64,000 bases of DNA from the NCBI GenBank assembly GCA_031628995.1, contig JAVLUO010000004.1:82031-146030 (forward strand), given 5' to 3'. The notes beneath the pieces were generated by a model. The model saw nothing but the letters and a program-made list of their open reading frames with translations, was not told the DNA's origin and made no database searches. How positions within the stretch are numbered: position 1 is the first letter of the stretch; each line of letters starts with the position of its first letter. Source of the DNA: Bacillota bacterium LX-D. GTDB lineage: Bacteria; Bacillota; DUOV01; Zhaonellaceae. This document shows positions 10,986-20,220 of the stretch, one piece after another. The translations under genes and the position numbers were made by a program.

Positions 10986-11060
10986 GCGGAAGTAGCTCAG
11001 TGGTAGAGCATCGCCTTGCCAAGGCGAGGGTCGCGAGTTCGAATCTCGTCTTCCGCTCCA
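10986..11060 (+). tRNA. tRNA-Gly (GCC)
   Basis: Acceptor GCGGAAG/CTTCCGC, anticodon GCC in CTTGCCAAG, T-loop TTCGAAT, encoded terminal CCA. Confidence 0.95.
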
Positions 11061-11066
11061 AGTTAT

Positions 11067-11142
11067 GGCGACGTAGCCAAGCGGCTAAGGCAGAGGACTG
11101 CAAATCCTTTATTCCCCGGTTCAAATCCGGGCGTCGCCTCCA
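11067..11142 (+). tRNA. tRNA-Cys (GCA)
   Basis: Acceptor GGCGACG/CGTCGCC, anticodon GCA in ACTGCAAAT, T-loop TTCAAAT, encoded CCA. Confidence 0.95.
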
Positions 11143-11165
11143 TGACAAATCTTAATATAGTACAT

Positions 11166-11254
11166 GCCCGGGTGGCGGAACTGGCAGACGCACAGGACTT
11201 AAAATCCTGCGGTCCTCAAAGACCGTACCGGTTCGATTCCGGTCCCGGGCACCA
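11166..11254 (+). tRNA. tRNA-Leu (TAA)
   Basis: An 89-nt class II tRNA with a long variable arm. Acceptor GCCCGGG/CCCGGGC, anticodon TAA in ACTTAAAAT, encoded CCA. It is the last gene of the cluster; recombinase debris lies downstream. Confidence 0.95.
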
Positions 11255-11292
11255 AATGAAAACATTAAGTTGTCAGACAATTTAATGTTAGT

Positions 11293-11320
11293 AGAAGATG
11301 GTTCATCATCTTCTTTTTTT
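11293..11320 (+). terminator. Terminator of the tRNA cluster
   Basis: An AGAAGATG / CATCTTCT stem with a GTTCAT loop and a run of T. An additional inverted repeat (ACATTAA...TTTAATGT, 11263-11289) lies just before it. Confidence 0.8.
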
Positions 11321-11379
11321 ATTTCTGTTGCTTTTTTAATTAATTTTATGCGCTCCTGGTCAGTTCCATTGGGATTTGG

Positions 11380-11650
11380 CTAAAAATAAATATGAACTTC
11401 TCGATTAAAAGGGTCAAATTGCATTTGTCTAATAAAATATCTTACGGACATTCTTTTCTCTTTATTTAAAACAGAAGAATTTTTAAAAATATTTTCAAGA
11501 TTTTGTACTTGAGCTAAAATAGTTGCTTCATCTATAATATTTTCTATTTCTTGAACCATAACTTTTATTTTTTGAGGGGTAAAATGTGATTTGATTGCTC
11601 TTAATACTTTGGTTTCAAGTTCTTCTTTCTGAATATGCTTTGAGTTTAGT
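11380..11650 (-). pseudogene. C-terminal fragment of a serine recombinase
   Basis: On the minus strand an open stretch of about 82 codons ends at 11380-11382. It reads KEELETKVLRAIKSHF, a coiled-coil segment, and then FIRQMQFDPFNREVHIYF, the style of the C-terminal end of large serine recombinases (coiled coil plus terminal strand). No start codon or catalytic domain is present, and an in-frame stop lies upstream near 11650. It is read as the debris of an element once inserted downstream of the tRNA genes. Assignment is by pattern, not alignment. Confidence 0.5.
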
Positions 11651-11765
11651 TAAAAAGGCTTGCACCGAAAAAAATATTGCTTTGTCTTCAAAAGAAGAGG
11701 ATGTTGTGAAGATAATTTTGGCAGCATTTATTAATATAGAAGATACTGTGTTGCATAAATATTAT

Positions 11766-11790
11766 GGCGGGCTTAGGCCCGCCTCCATTT
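11766..11790. terminator. GC-rich hairpin, probable terminator
   Basis: A 7-bp stem GGCGGGC / GCCCGCC with a TTAG loop lies at the 3' end of the small minus-strand gene. The flanks are T-rich on the plus side and contain T runs on the minus strand upstream. Confidence 0.5.
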
Positions 11791-11936
11791 TAAATTTGCC
11801 TATTTGGCGGTAATTGACCAACTTCCCGCAAAAATTTTTCTCTCATTTCTTCCTGGCGGTTCTCTAAATTTTCCCCTTCCTTTCTCCAAGCTTCTAAAGC
11901 TTCTAAAGCTTCTATAGTTTTATCCTTATCGCTCAT
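11790..11936 (-). CDS. Small acidic coiled-coil protein, 48 residues
   Basis: The frame is MSDKDKTIEALEALEAWRKE followed by a Glu/Arg-rich helix and a QLPPNRQI tail. It has an AGGAG-like site about 10 bases before the ATG and a terminator hairpin at its end. The LEALEA core comes from a DNA direct repeat (AAGCTTCTA three times). The function is unknown. Confidence 0.45.
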   Translation of the reverse strand: MSDKDKTIEALEALEAWRKEGENLENRQEEMREKFLREVGQLPPNRQI

Positions 11937-12179
11937 CTGCATCCACTCCTATTATTTAATAAAATTAAAAACCTTCCTGATTATTATGCAACGATAAGAA
12001 TTAATTAATTCCAAGTAAAATTAGCCTTTAGGACTAACTAAACATAAGCCAATGCTTCTGCCACAATTAATAAAATACAACAAATGCGCCTGGTGGCTTT
12101 TTTATGCCAAATAGAGAATACTATAGCATTAATTTGTTAAAAATATTAAAAGGCGATCTGCCTCCATTAAAAACCCCCT

Positions 12180-12412
12180 TTATTTTAATCTGCTAAATAC
12201 TTTTTCATCTAGTACATCTTCAACTTGATTTTGCATATCTACGGTTACATGAGTATAAATCTGATCAGTAATAGCTGTTGTTGAATGACCAAGTCGCATG
12301 GAAGTTAATTTAGATGAAATTCCCGATTCTGCAAGCATAGTACAATGAGTATGTTGTAGGTCGTGAAATCCAATGCCTAAACTAATTTTTTTACGAATGC
12401 ATACAGTCGCAG
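12180..12412 (-). pseudogene. C-terminal fragment of a tyrosine recombinase/integrase
   Basis: About 76 codons on the minus strand carry the integrase C-terminal signature: FHDLQHTHCTMLAESG, then SMRLGHSTTAITDQIYTHV with the catalytic Tyr. The usual Arg of HxLRH is Gln here, and the N-terminal two thirds are absent. Together with the serine recombinase piece at 11380, it indicates repeated element insertion and decay behind the tRNA cluster. Between 11937 and 12180 I see no gene. Confidence 0.75.
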
Positions 12413-12606
12413 GTTTAACCTACATCTCACCTATTTAAAATTACCTAGTAGAGGAATTAATTAAATAGGTAGTTCTAACTTAAAGATAAAGTATGAATCT
12501 TAAATTTACTTTATAGGATTATTATGTATTAATTTCCAAGGATAGGTAACTGCTTTAATAACCTCTTAATATTATGTACTATAAATATAAATTAGGAGGT
12601 GTAATA

Positions 12607-13104
12607 ATGTGGAATAATAACAACCCAGTAGTAAAAAGTAGTTACAAATTCGTATTGCGACCTGGTTGTAAATGTCCACCACCAACGACTAGTCGTCTAA
12701 GGTTTCCTCGGAACGGTACCCGCGTTCCCCCGGCAGCAGAGTTTAAGCAAAAACAAAATGTAAAATTTAAAATTGAAAGATTGGCGAATGACAATCGGGT
12801 TCCTAGTATACTATTAGCTATATTTATAGAGATAGCAAGAAGATTTTTAAATGGACAGTCTGCCAGAACGTCGCTTGAAAGCGATATATTTAATATCCTA
12901 AGTGGATTATCGCCTGAAGTAATAGATGTATTAAGATTTACTATTAACGTTGTCAATGCAGTGCCTAGTTCTCAAAGAGACAGGATTTTATCTCCATATG
13001 TTACAGCTGGAACAGCGCTCACAGTGGATAATGTTGCAAATTTACTTGTACAAGAATTTTTGCAAAGGGCTGGATTGAATCTGCTAGGTATGAAAATGCC
13101 TTAA
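12607..13104 (+). CDS. Hypothetical protein, 165 residues
   Basis: Strong ribosome-binding site (TAGGAGGTG, 12594-12602) before ATG 12607; the in-frame ATG at 12574 lacks one. The N-terminus is basic and proline-rich with a CKCPPP motif. The rest is predicted helical, with a hydrophobic SILLAIFIEIARRFL segment and the VDNVANLLVQEFLQRAGL helix near the C-terminus. No signal peptide. I do not recognise a family. Surrounded by mobile-element debris and ended by its own terminator, it could be acquired cargo. Confidence 0.6.
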   Translation: MWNNNNPVVKSSYKFVLRPGCKCPPPTTSRLRFPRNGTRVPPAAEFKQKQNVKFKIERLANDNRVPSILLAIFIEIARRFLNGQSARTSLESDIFNILSGLSPEVIDVLRFTINVVNAVPSSQRDRILSPYVTAGTALTVDNVANLLVQEFLQRAGLNLLGMKMP

Positions 13105-13194
13105 CAAATCTTCGTCCAGGAAGAGAGTTGGTATAGTGGAATTTTCAGAATGTAAATTAGGTTTATGGGGTAAACCCTTAGTGGTATTTTTGAC

Positions 13195-13228
13195 AAAAAA
13201 GCGTGCTCTATACAGCACGCTTTTTTTA
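13195..13228 (+). terminator. Intrinsic terminator
   Basis: Stem GCGTGCT / AGCACGC with a CTATAC loop, preceded by an A-run and followed by seven T. It ends the 12607 gene and can act in both directions. Confidence 0.9.
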
Positions 13229-13265
13229 AATGATGTTGCAGCATAAGTTAACTAAACTTAACATA

Positions 13266-13440
13266 TTTTAGCAAACTGTTTAAGGAAAATTAGGACAAAG
13301 TTATTCCGAATATTCAAATAAAGTTAGGATTGAGGAAAGTAAAAAACTATTAAGAAAAGCATCTCTCGGCATGTTGGTTTTAATGATCAAAGCTATTTTT
13401 CAACTATATTTAAAAAATATGACGGAAGATGATTTGGGAA
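13266..13440 (+). pseudogene. AraC-type HTH remnant
   Basis: Across frameshifts the DNA still reads FSKLFKEN, then SYSEYSNKVRIEESKKLLRK, then VGFNDQSYFSTIFKKYDG, the tandem helix-turn-helix signature of AraC-family regulators. At least two frame changes and an internal stop show that it is broken. Most of the original protein is gone. Confidence 0.7.
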
Positions 13441-13547
13441 AAACTGCATTATTAATTTAATTACCACACTAATTTAATGACTCAGTATAATACACATTTG
13501 CTATGTGGTATAATTTTTAATAAGATTATATAAGAGAGCTGCAGTTT

Positions 13548-13656
13548 ATGACCTTAGCGGAAAAATTAATGAGATTTTGAACAGTTACCTAAAGACAAAG
13601 AGAAAGAAATTGTTCTTGTAAACAATGATGGTTTGTTGACGGCAAGAAAAGAATAG
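13548..13656 (+). pseudogene. Frameshifted small gene fragment
   Basis: The frame starts MTLAEKLMRF and hits a stop. One base shift restores EQLPKDKEKEIVLVNNDGLLTARKE up to the stop before hslO. It resembles the start of a small regulator or antitoxin, but that is a guess. Promoter-like TATAAT sequences lie at 13487 and 13510. Confidence 0.35.
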
Positions 13657-13665
13657 GAGATAAAA

Positions 13666-14544
13666 ATGAATGACTATTTAATTAAAGCATTAGGATATAA
13701 CGGCCAGGTTCGTGCCTATGCTGCATCTACAACACAAACGGTAGGTAAAGCGCAGCGTAGACATTGCACTTGGCCAACAGCTTCAGCGGCACTGGGCCGC
13801 GCTTTGACAGCTGTACTTATGATGGGTGCCATGCTAAAAGGGGATGAAAAGCTGACAATCAAAATAGAGGGAGGAGGCCCCTTAGGTGCAATCCTTGTTG
13901 ATGGAAATGCAAAGGGTGAGGTGAGGGGCTATGTTGCTTATCCGCAAACCCACTTGGACTTAAATGAACAGGGGAAATTGGATGTAAGCAGAGCCGTTGG
14001 AATAGACGGAATGGTTACAGTAGCGAAGGATATCGGAATGGGTGATTGTTTTACTGGCCAGGTTCCACTTGTATCCGGGGAGATAGGAGACGATATTACC
14101 TATTATCTAGCAACATCTGAACAGGTTCCATCATCAGTAGGACTAGGTGTATTAGTCAATCCTGACAATTCAATACAAGCTTCAGGCGGTTTTATTATCC
14201 AAATGCTTCCTGGTGCCGCTGAAGAAACAATTGCTGAAATCGAACAACGTTTAGAAACAATGATGCCTATTTCCAAAATGATTCAGCAGGGGCTGACACC
14301 AGAAGAAATTCTTGAACAGGTTCTTGGTAAAAGTAATGTAGAAATTATTGAGAAGATGCCTGTCCAATTCAAATGCCAGTGCTCAAAAGAAACGATTTCT
14401 AATGCCCTAGTCAGCTTAGGCGAGGAAGAAATCGGGGATATTATTGAAACAGAAGGCAAGGCGGAAGCTCAATGCCATTTCTGCAATGAGATTTATCAAT
14501 TTTCCAAGGAAGAACTGGAAAAGCTAAGAGATGAAGCAAAATAA
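13666..14544 (+). CDS. hslO: Redox-regulated chaperone Hsp33
   Basis: A 292-residue cytoplasmic holdase activated by oxidation. The N-terminal domain has the family's [22 protein letters not shown] and [12 protein letters not shown] stretches. The C-terminal redox switch has CQC (Cys237, Cys239) and CHFC (Cys270, Cys273), which bind zinc when reduced. Length is normal for the family. The start is ATG 13666 behind AGGAGAT. It is a single-gene unit followed by a strong terminator. In an anaerobe it would protect against transient oxygen or bleach-type stress. Confidence 0.96.
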   Translation: MNDYLIKALGYNGQVRAYAASTTQTVGKAQRRHCTWPTASAALGRALTAVLMMGAMLKGDEKLTIKIEGGGPLGAILVDGNAKGEVRGYVAYPQTHLDLNEQGKLDVSRAVGIDGMVTVAKDIGMGDCFTGQVPLVSGEIGDDITYYLATSEQVPSSVGLGVLVNPDNSIQASGGFIIQMLPGAAEETIAEIEQRLETMMPISKMIQQGLTPEEILEQVLGKSNVEIIEKMPVQFKCQCSKETISNALVSLGEEEIGDIIETEGKAEAQCHFCNEIYQFSKEELEKLRDEAK

Positions 14545-14566
14545 TATTTATGAAATGATTCAATTC

Positions 14567-14619
14567 AGGCGTTGCCCTTACGGTGCCGAAAGAGCGCAGA
14601 CAAAGGGACAACGCCTTTT
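14567..14619. terminator. Bidirectional terminator between hslO and the stalk-domain gene
   Basis: A long inverted repeat, AGGCGTTGCCCTT paired with AAGGGACAACGCCT, has T-rich flanks and lies between two convergent genes. Confidence 0.8.
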
Positions 14620-14637
14620 AATTATATGCCAGCCTTA

Positions 14638-16776
14638 TTAAAATTTACTCCAATGGCTTTTAGGTATGAAACCAAAAAGAACGGGGGAGGCAGAACCATT
14701 GGGAAGCATGTAGGCAAATTCCCTGGTTTCACCTGCCCGAATGATACCTGCAAAGGCGGAGCGGTTGGTGCTGCCAGTATAATTCCCTGCTGCTGGAATG
14801 TAATAGGTATCATCATCTTCCCAACGGATAGCGCCTCGGAAGGAATAGCCTCGGGGATTGATAATAATTGCTGTATCTTCTTTAGCAGTTACTTTAATAT
14901 GATATACCATACCGTAGTTGCCTTTGTTGTAAACAGTTTCTTTTGTAATGCCGTCTGTGCCTTCCAACCACTCTGGCATGCCTTTGCCCAAGAGTAATTT
15001 TACGGCTTCTGTTTCATTTTTTAAATCAACATGGTAATCTTCAGCTAAAATATTAAAAGTCCCCCGAGGATGATTATCTTTGGGGAGGTTATCCATAGTC
15101 GCCATAGTTTCCAACGTATCTTCCTGATCTAATACTGCTACGGTAAAGGTAACGGGCAAGGGTGCGGAAAAATCAAACATTCCAGATATGGTCTGCTCAG
15201 GCAGCCATTTTCTAGTACCGTTATCATAAATGATTTGAGTGGAGCCTGGCTTAATAGTTATAACTTCTGACGGTGCTCCTTTAAAATATTGGTAAAGCAA
15301 TTGCTGTCCTAAATAAAATACGTCGTCTGATGGACCTTTGATAGTTTTATTCCAAATAGTCAAATCAATGTTTACAAGGGTGTTATTTGTGGCAGTGACT
15401 ACTAGCCTTTTATTATGGGCTTTTGCTTCTTCCTCGGTAAATTTGTTAATATGATGAATCAGTACCCGGCCGTTTCCCCAGACGGTTTCTTGGTATAAAA
15501 TTCCTTTTTGACTTACCATCTCTGGGGAATCGCTCATAATCAGCTTGCCCTTTTCTGAAGCTGTTTTTTTGGGAAAGATTTCTTTTAAAGCAGTATAGTT
15601 AAAGCTGCTAAAGTTATCAATGGTATCCCCCACTTTTCCATGGGTGACTTTATACTCAAACTCTCCTTTTAAGAAAACATTGTTTACTTTCACAACTACT
15701 TCTTTTTTATCACTATAATTGCCATATTGATCCTGTAACTGTAGGGTAACAATATACTCCCCTTGGGAATAAATGGCTTCGGGTTTTACCGGTGTCATAG
15801 TGCTTTCTTTTACCCCCTTGGGGCGATAAGTCCATCTTTCTGTTTTTATGGTTTCCCAGTCTTCGTTTTCATACTTATAGGAAAATTGGATTTCTTCCCC
15901 TTGTGCATATTCTGCTTTATCTGTAGTAAGCTCCGTAATTAAAGGCTTCTCATTGGGCAAAATAGTGATAGATTCTGTATACCAATCACTCCATTGACCG
16001 TTTATGTCTTTCACTTTATAAGAGATATCATAAGTCCCTGCCCGGGGTGTTTTAAACATACTGCTTAATGTCTTGGCAACAAGTTTTTCATCATGGTTTA
16101 CCTGCCATAATGTTTCCACAATTTTATCGCCGTCTTTATCGGTACTCAAATCAAATGTCCCTACCGGTTGCCCTGCAGTATAAATTTCTTTGTCAAACCT
16201 AAATTTAGCAATAGGTGCATGGTTTTCCATAGATTCTTTCGGCGGTGTTTCCTGAGGAAGAGTTAAAGTAATCGTTTGGGTCGAGGAATCATAATCTACT
16301 TTTATTTTAAATTGTTCAGCTAAAAAACGGATGGGAACCAAAGTGGTACCTTTTTCTAATAAAGGTGCTGCATCTAAAGGAGTTTCCGCCCCATTCACTA
16401 CAGCCTTATTTTCCCCAATAGTCAAAACTATTTGCGTATCATCTTTATTGATAAAAATCCTTTGAACAGTGTTATCCCATGTCATTTCGGCTGCTAACAC
16501 TTGTCCAATCACAAACCTTAGAGGCAAAAAAGTTCTGCCGCCAACGAGTTTGGGGGAAGTAGTTAAAAGATACTTGGTACCGTCTACCACAATAATGTTA
16601 CTACCCATGGTTAACCGGATTTTTTTCCCTTCTTCATTTTTTTCTGTGGGGTTTTCCACTGCCTGTTCCAAGAATGTATTTTCTTGGGCAAAGGCCCTAG
16701 GCTGAGGGAAAAAATCACAAAATATACCTACCAAAAATATCGTGCCAAAGCAAATGCTTTTTAAATATTTATTCAT
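14638..16776 (-). CDS. Secreted copper-amine-oxidase-type stalk domain protein
   Basis: A 712-residue exported protein. Residues 1-30 form a signal peptide ending AFAQEN. Residues ~50-160 hold paired stalk (Cu_amine_oxidN1) repeats with GRTFLPLRFVI and GTTLVPIRFLAEQF. This domain is common in secreted Clostridia proteins and has no amine oxidase activity. Residues ~190-370 contain Ig/PKD-like beta domains (KFRFDKEIYTAGQPVGTFDLS, RAGTYDISYKVKDINGQWSDW). The C-terminal half is beta-rich and unassigned. A cell-surface or cell-wall role is inferred. The ATG has a modest GAGAGG site. Confidence 0.8.
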   Translation of the reverse strand: MNKYLKSICFGTIFLVGIFCDFFPQPRAFAQENTFLEQAVENPTEKNEEGKKIRLTMGSNIIVVDGTKYLLTTSPKLVGGRTFLPLRFVIGQVLAAEMTWDNTVQRIFINKDDTQIVLTIGENKAVVNGAETPLDAAPLLEKGTTLVPIRFLAEQFKIKVDYDSSTQTITLTLPQETPPKESMENHAPIAKFRFDKEIYTAGQPVGTFDLSTDKDGDKIVETLWQVNHDEKLVAKTLSSMFKTPRAGTYDISYKVKDINGQWSDWYTESITILPNEKPLITELTTDKAEYAQGEEIQFSYKYENEDWETIKTERWTYRPKGVKESTMTPVKPEAIYSQGEYIVTLQLQDQYGNYSDKKEVVVKVNNVFLKGEFEYKVTHGKVGDTIDNFSSFNYTALKEIFPKKTASEKGKLIMSDSPEMVSQKGILYQETVWGNGRVLIHHINKFTEEEAKAHNKRLVVTATNNTLVNIDLTIWNKTIKGPSDDVFYLGQQLLYQYFKGAPSEVITIKPGSTQIIYDNGTRKWLPEQTISGMFDFSAPLPVTFTVAVLDQEDTLETMATMDNLPKDNHPRGTFNILAEDYHVDLKNETEAVKLLLGKGMPEWLEGTDGITKETVYNKGNYGMVYHIKVTAKEDTAIIINPRGYSFRGAIRWEDDDTYYIPAAGNYTGSTNRSAFAGIIRAGETREFAYMLPNGSASPVLFGFIPKSHWSKF

Positions 16777-16939
16777 ATGGATCGATACCTCTCATTTATT
16801 TATTTTAATAGAAGTTTATTTTAATAGACGTTTGCCTGACCAAATTTGTTTAAGTTTGTGACAAATAATACCTAATTTTTAGGTTACTTTATTTTCCCAT
16901 AAAAAACAATATTTACTTTTATAATAAGTGACAATATCA

Positions 16940-16968
16940 TTTACAAAGAACATATGTTCCATTATAAT
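16940..16968 (+). promoter_or_regulatory. SOS-controlled promoter of the dinB-like gene
   Basis: TTTACA (16940-16945), 17-base spacer, TATAAT (16963-16968), 28 bases upstream of the ATG. The spacer contains a complete LexA palindrome. Confidence 0.85.
16948..16959. promoter_or_regulatory. LexA operator (SOS box)
   Basis: Perfect palindrome GAACATATGTTC, matching the Gram-positive LexA half-sites GAAC and GTTC with a 4-base centre. Bound LexA would sit between -35 and -10 and block the promoter. Confidence 0.9.
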
Positions 16969-16995
16969 TTATACTGTAGGAAGTGGTAATAAACT

Positions 16996-18249
16996 ATGGG
17001 CAAAAGAATTATATTTCATATTGATGTCAATTCCGCTTACCTTTCATGGGAGGCAATATGCCGGTTGCAGCGTGGGGACTCCATTGATTTACGTGAAATT
17101 CCATCTGCCGTAGGTGGAGATCCTAGTACAAGGCATGGGATTATACTGGCCAAATCTATTCCAGCTAAAAAATATAAGATACAAACGGGGGAAACGTTAT
17201 TTTCAGCAAAAATGAAGTGCCCAGAACTTATAATTGTTCCACCAAATTACGAATTATACATGAAATGTAGTTTGGCAATGTTAGAAATACTTAAAGAATA
17301 TTCTCCCTGTATTCAAAGATTTTCTATTGATGAATGTTTCTTAGACTATACCAACATGGAAAATCACTTTGGGGAACCAATAAAAGCGGCTCATAAAATT
17401 AAAGATAGGATAAAAAAAGAATTAGGTTTTACTGTTAATATTGGAATCTCAACCAACAAACTCTTAGCTAAGATGGCTTCGGAACTTGAAAAGCCAGATA
17501 AGGTACATACGATTTTTCCTGAAGAAATCAGCGAAAAAATGTGGACTTTACCCGTTGGCGATTTATTTATGGTTGGAAGAGCAACATTAGCAAAGTTACA
17601 AAATTACGCCATTTGTACAATTGGTGACTTAGCAAAAACAGACCCTCAATTTCTCAAACGTTTATTAAAGAGTCATGGCATATTAATTTGGAATTATGCC
17701 AATGGATATGATAATACTCCAGTTAAGGATAATGCCACAATACCAATTAAGGGTATTGGTAATTCTACTACTACTGCTTTTGATGTAGATAATTTGAGGG
17801 AAGCAAAGATGGTTTTATTATCTTTAGTTGAGACAGTAGCTGCTAGGCTGCGGCAAAACAACTATTCTACCCAATTAATTTCCGTAAGTTTTAGAACAAA
17901 TGAGTTTTTTAGCTATGGACATCAAAGAAAATTACATACAACTACTAATTCTACTAATCAGATATATCAGATCGTATGCCAATTGTTTAAAGAAATATGG
18001 CAAGGACAGCCAATTCGGCATTTGGGAGTTCGAGTGGGAGAATTATGTAGTAATGACTTTGAGCAAATTGCCTTATTTGCAGGTAATTTGGAAAAGGAAC
18101 GCAGTCTGGATAAGGCTATTGATAAAATTCGTGCCAAATATGGGTCAAAAGCCCTATTCCGTTCAACCTTTTTACAGAGTGGTATTAAAGAAATAGCAGG
18201 GGGTGTTATTCAGGAAGAAGATTACCCAATGATGTCTAGCTTGTTATAA
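16996..18249 (+). CDS. dinB: Y-family DNA polymerase (Pol IV / DinB-like)
   Basis: A 417-residue translesion polymerase. The first catalytic motif HIDVNSAYLSWE at residues ~8-19 and the SIDECFLDYT motif near residue 111 supply the metal-binding acidic residues. A helix-hairpin-helix region with GIGNSTTTAFD and a little-finger domain follow. The DVNSAY signature is a common variant of the Y-family DVNNAF. Expression should rise on DNA damage through the LexA box in its promoter. The next small gene lies 21 bases downstream and is probably co-transcribed. Confidence 0.93.
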   Translation: MGKRIIFHIDVNSAYLSWEAICRLQRGDSIDLREIPSAVGGDPSTRHGIILAKSIPAKKYKIQTGETLFSAKMKCPELIIVPPNYELYMKCSLAMLEILKEYSPCIQRFSIDECFLDYTNMENHFGEPIKAAHKIKDRIKKELGFTVNIGISTNKLLAKMASELEKPDKVHTIFPEEISEKMWTLPVGDLFMVGRATLAKLQNYAICTIGDLAKTDPQFLKRLLKSHGILIWNYANGYDNTPVKDNATIPIKGIGNSTTTAFDVDNLREAKMVLLSLVETVAARLRQNNYSTQLISVSFRTNEFFSYGHQRKLHTTTNSTNQIYQIVCQLFKEIWQGQPIRHLGVRVGELCSNDFEQIALFAGNLEKERSLDKAIDKIRAKYGSKALFRSTFLQSGIKEIAGGVIQEEDYPMMSSLL

Positions 18250-18270
18250 ATTTAAAGTGGGTGTGCTTAA

Positions 18271-18534
18271 GTGAAAGTAGTCATGCGGCCAATAGAAATG
18301 CTAGCTTGGTTCACAGAGGAAGGGATTCTAAAGCCCTTAAAATGTAAATTTATTTTGAAAGATAAATCAGTTTGTATTGTTAAAATTGATAAAATTATAA
18401 CTAGAACTGAAGAAAAACTAGCTGGTAATAAAATGATAATATATAGATGCCAAAGTGAATTTAACGGAATTATGCGGACATTTGAGTTGAAATATGAAAA
18501 TAGTACTTGTAAATGGTTTCTTTATAAGATATAG
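18271..18534 (+). CDS. Small protein co-transcribed with the DinB-like polymerase
   Basis: An 87-residue beta-rich protein starting at GTG 18271, with GPI-type hydrophobic and charged alternation and no membrane segment. I do not recognise a named family. Its position directly behind the polymerase and before a terminator suggests an accessory protein of the SOS unit. The function is unknown. Confidence 0.6.
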   Translation: MKVVMRPIEMLAWFTEEGILKPLKCKFILKDKSVCIVKIDKIITRTEEKLAGNKMIIYRCQSEFNGIMRTFELKYENSTCKWFLYKI

Positions 18535-18558
18535 ATGCAGCATTTTCTAAATATTAAA

Positions 18559-18590
18559 GAAAAGCCTTGACTGTGTCAAGGCTTCTAATT
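18559..18590 (+). terminator. Terminator of the SOS unit
   Basis: A GAAAAGCCTTGAC / GTCAAGGCTTC stem with TGT loop is followed by TAATTTT. A group II intron fragment starts 6 bases after it. Confidence 0.85.
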
Positions 18591-18596
18591 TTGGTG

Positions 18597-18939
18597 GTGC
18601 GCCCGGCATAGGCGCTTGCTTGTCGGTGAAAGTCCCATACGGGGGTTGATAGTGCCAACCGTTAACCTAAGACAAGGTGTCCATCGTGAGGGTAGTAAAA
18701 ATAAAGAGTGGGGATAATTACCCACTCTCTACCGGCAGAACTTCACCGGACGCTCGGGTTGTTCTCCAACATCGCCCTATCTTCCCGGTGAATAAGAGCC
18801 GGTTATAGTCTAACCTATTGTCGTAATATAAAACTAGGTGTAGAAATGTGGCCGGAATATTTTATATTAAAATTTTAAACTGTGAAAAACCATTTACACG
18901 AAATTATGCATACTCCCAATTATTCAGCTCCTACTCGAT
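18597..18939 (+). mobile_element. Class C-like group II intron remnant
   Basis: It begins with GTGCGCCCGGCATAGGCGC, the typical 5' end of bacterial class C introns, and shares ~90 bases with the copy at 43633 (GTGAAAGTCC...GTTGATAGTGCCAACCGTTA). It ends with the 3' half of a domain VI hairpin (ATTATTCAGC) and CTACTCGAT, as in the intron at the right window edge. Domain V and the reverse transcriptase are lost. Insertion immediately after a terminator stem is the known class C habit. The middle (18690-18910) contains no gene. Confidence 0.75.
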
Positions 18940-18948
18940 TCCAAAATT

Positions 18949-20220
18949 CTATATTTTAAACATTTGTATAAGTTTAGTTAATTGTGAACAATCTTGTTCG
19001 TTTTCCATGACTTTGTTTTTGATTTCGTCTGTTTTTTCTGCTGTTACGGCTGAACGACTGACAATGTCTTGGGTGGCGGAGGCCCCATTGCTTACAGTAA
19101 CAGTAATTTCATCAATTGCTCTAGTAATGCCTTGAATAGACGAGGTTAGTTTTTCAGCTGTAGTACTAAACTCAGCAACTAGATCATCTATAAAAGATGC
19201 ATCCTTGTTATAATCTTCCGCTGTTTTAATCATCATGTCATAATCGTTAATTACCTGAGTGTCCATGAATTGGAGCATTTTATCAGAATTTTCTGTAAGG
19301 TGTTCCACAGAGGAAATAACCGTTTGTATGACTTTTTGTATTTCCGACACCGTATCAGTTGATTCCTCTGCTAATTTTCTAACTTCATCTGCTACAACTG
19401 CGAAACCGCGGCCTGCTTCTCCAGCTCGAGCTGCTTCAATAGCTGCGTTTAAAGCTAAAAGATTAGTTTGAGAAGCAATTTTTAAAATAGAGTCTGATAA
19501 GGTTCTAATTTGTTCGACGCTTTTAGCCTCGTTAATAGATTTTTCCATATTCATTTTTGTGTCTTCATAGACTTTTAAGGCTGAGTTTCTTGAAGCAGTG
19601 ACGGTAGTTTTTAGTTCGCTGGCTCGCCTGCTGATTTCGTTTGCTGAGGAGGCTCCTTCTTGGGCTCTGGAGGTAATTGAATCGGCAGCTTGGGAAATTT
19701 CTACAGAGGTTGCATTTATTTCTTGTGTAGATGCCGCAGTTTCTTCCATGCCGGCAGATAACTCCTGAATGGCATAAGAATCACTATCCGCTTGTTTGTT
19801 TAGTTCGTTAGCTAAATCAGTTATCTGAACAACACTTTCATGAATACTTTTGACAGTCTTTTTTAACTGGGAAACAATTTTACGTATGGTTTTTCTTGCT
19901 TTTGCCTCATGATAAACAATTCGACTAAATTCATCTTGTTCACTGATGAATTTATCATAGTTATAGGTTGGGTCAAATGATAAATCCATAGCAGCTGTTT
20001 TTTCAATAAAATTGACTGCAATTTGAACACGATGATTAATATTAAGAATGATCGCAATCCCTAAAAATAGAAATATAAGTAGGCATATTGTTAAAGTAGT
20101 AAATATTAAGCCAGTTGAGGCATTGAAAAATAGTAATATAAGCAACAAAATTACAGTTAGCACAGGCACCAGCAAAAGCAGATAGAGCTTTGTCTTAAGT
20201 TTAATATTATTAAAGTTCAT
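18949..20220 (-). CDS. Methyl-accepting chemotaxis protein without extracellular sensor
   Basis: A 423-residue chemoreceptor. Two adjacent hydrophobic helices (residues ~10-30 and ~35-55) leave no room for a periplasmic domain, so sensing must be membrane-embedded or cytoplasmic. No HAMP domain is evident. The signalling hairpin contains the conserved tip [20 protein letters not shown] followed by [18 protein letters not shown]. The ATG at 20220 is used because a G-rich site lies just before it; an ATG 21 bases upstream is also in frame. Signals would pass to CheA/CheW encoded elsewhere. Confidence 0.9.
   Translation of the reverse strand: MNFNNIKLKTKLYLLLLVPVLTVILLLILLFFNASTGLIFTTLTICLLIFLFLGIAIILNINHRVQIAVNFIEKTAAMDLSFDPTYNYDKFISEQDEFSRIVYHEAKARKTIRKIVSQLKKTVKSIHESVVQITDLANELNKQADSDSYAIQELSAGMEETAASTQEINATSVEISQAADSITSRAQEGASSANEISRRASELKTTVTASRNSALKVYEDTKMNMEKSINEAKSVEQIRTLSDSILKIASQTNLLALNAAIEAARAGEAGRGFAVVADEVRKLAEESTDTVSEIQKVIQTVISSVEHLTENSDKMLQFMDTQVINDYDMMIKTAEDYNKDASFIDDLVAEFSTTAEKLTSSIQGITRAIDEITVTVSNGASATQDIVSRSAVTAEKTDEIKNKVMENEQDCSQLTKLIQMFKI

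Noticed and set aside
10960..11285. Open frames of 62 and 89 codons on both strands across the tRNA genes
   Set aside because: They are made of tRNA sequence (Gly, Cys, Leu) and have no ribosome-binding site; the tRNA cloverleaves explain the DNA.
11595..11813. 72-codon frame after the tRNA cluster
   Set aside because: The start overlaps the minus-strand recombinase fragment, there is no ribosome-binding site, and the end runs through the hairpin and into the small minus-strand gene. The middle part might be a gene tail but cannot be named.
11881..11911. Short tandem repeat as a CRISPR or regulatory array
   Set aside because: Three copies of a 9-base unit inside a small gene code for the LEA repeats of a helix; there are no spacers.
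14572..14997. 141-codon plus-strand frame opposite the stalk-domain gene
   Set aside because: It is a shadow of the minus-strand coding sequence, beginning inside a terminator.
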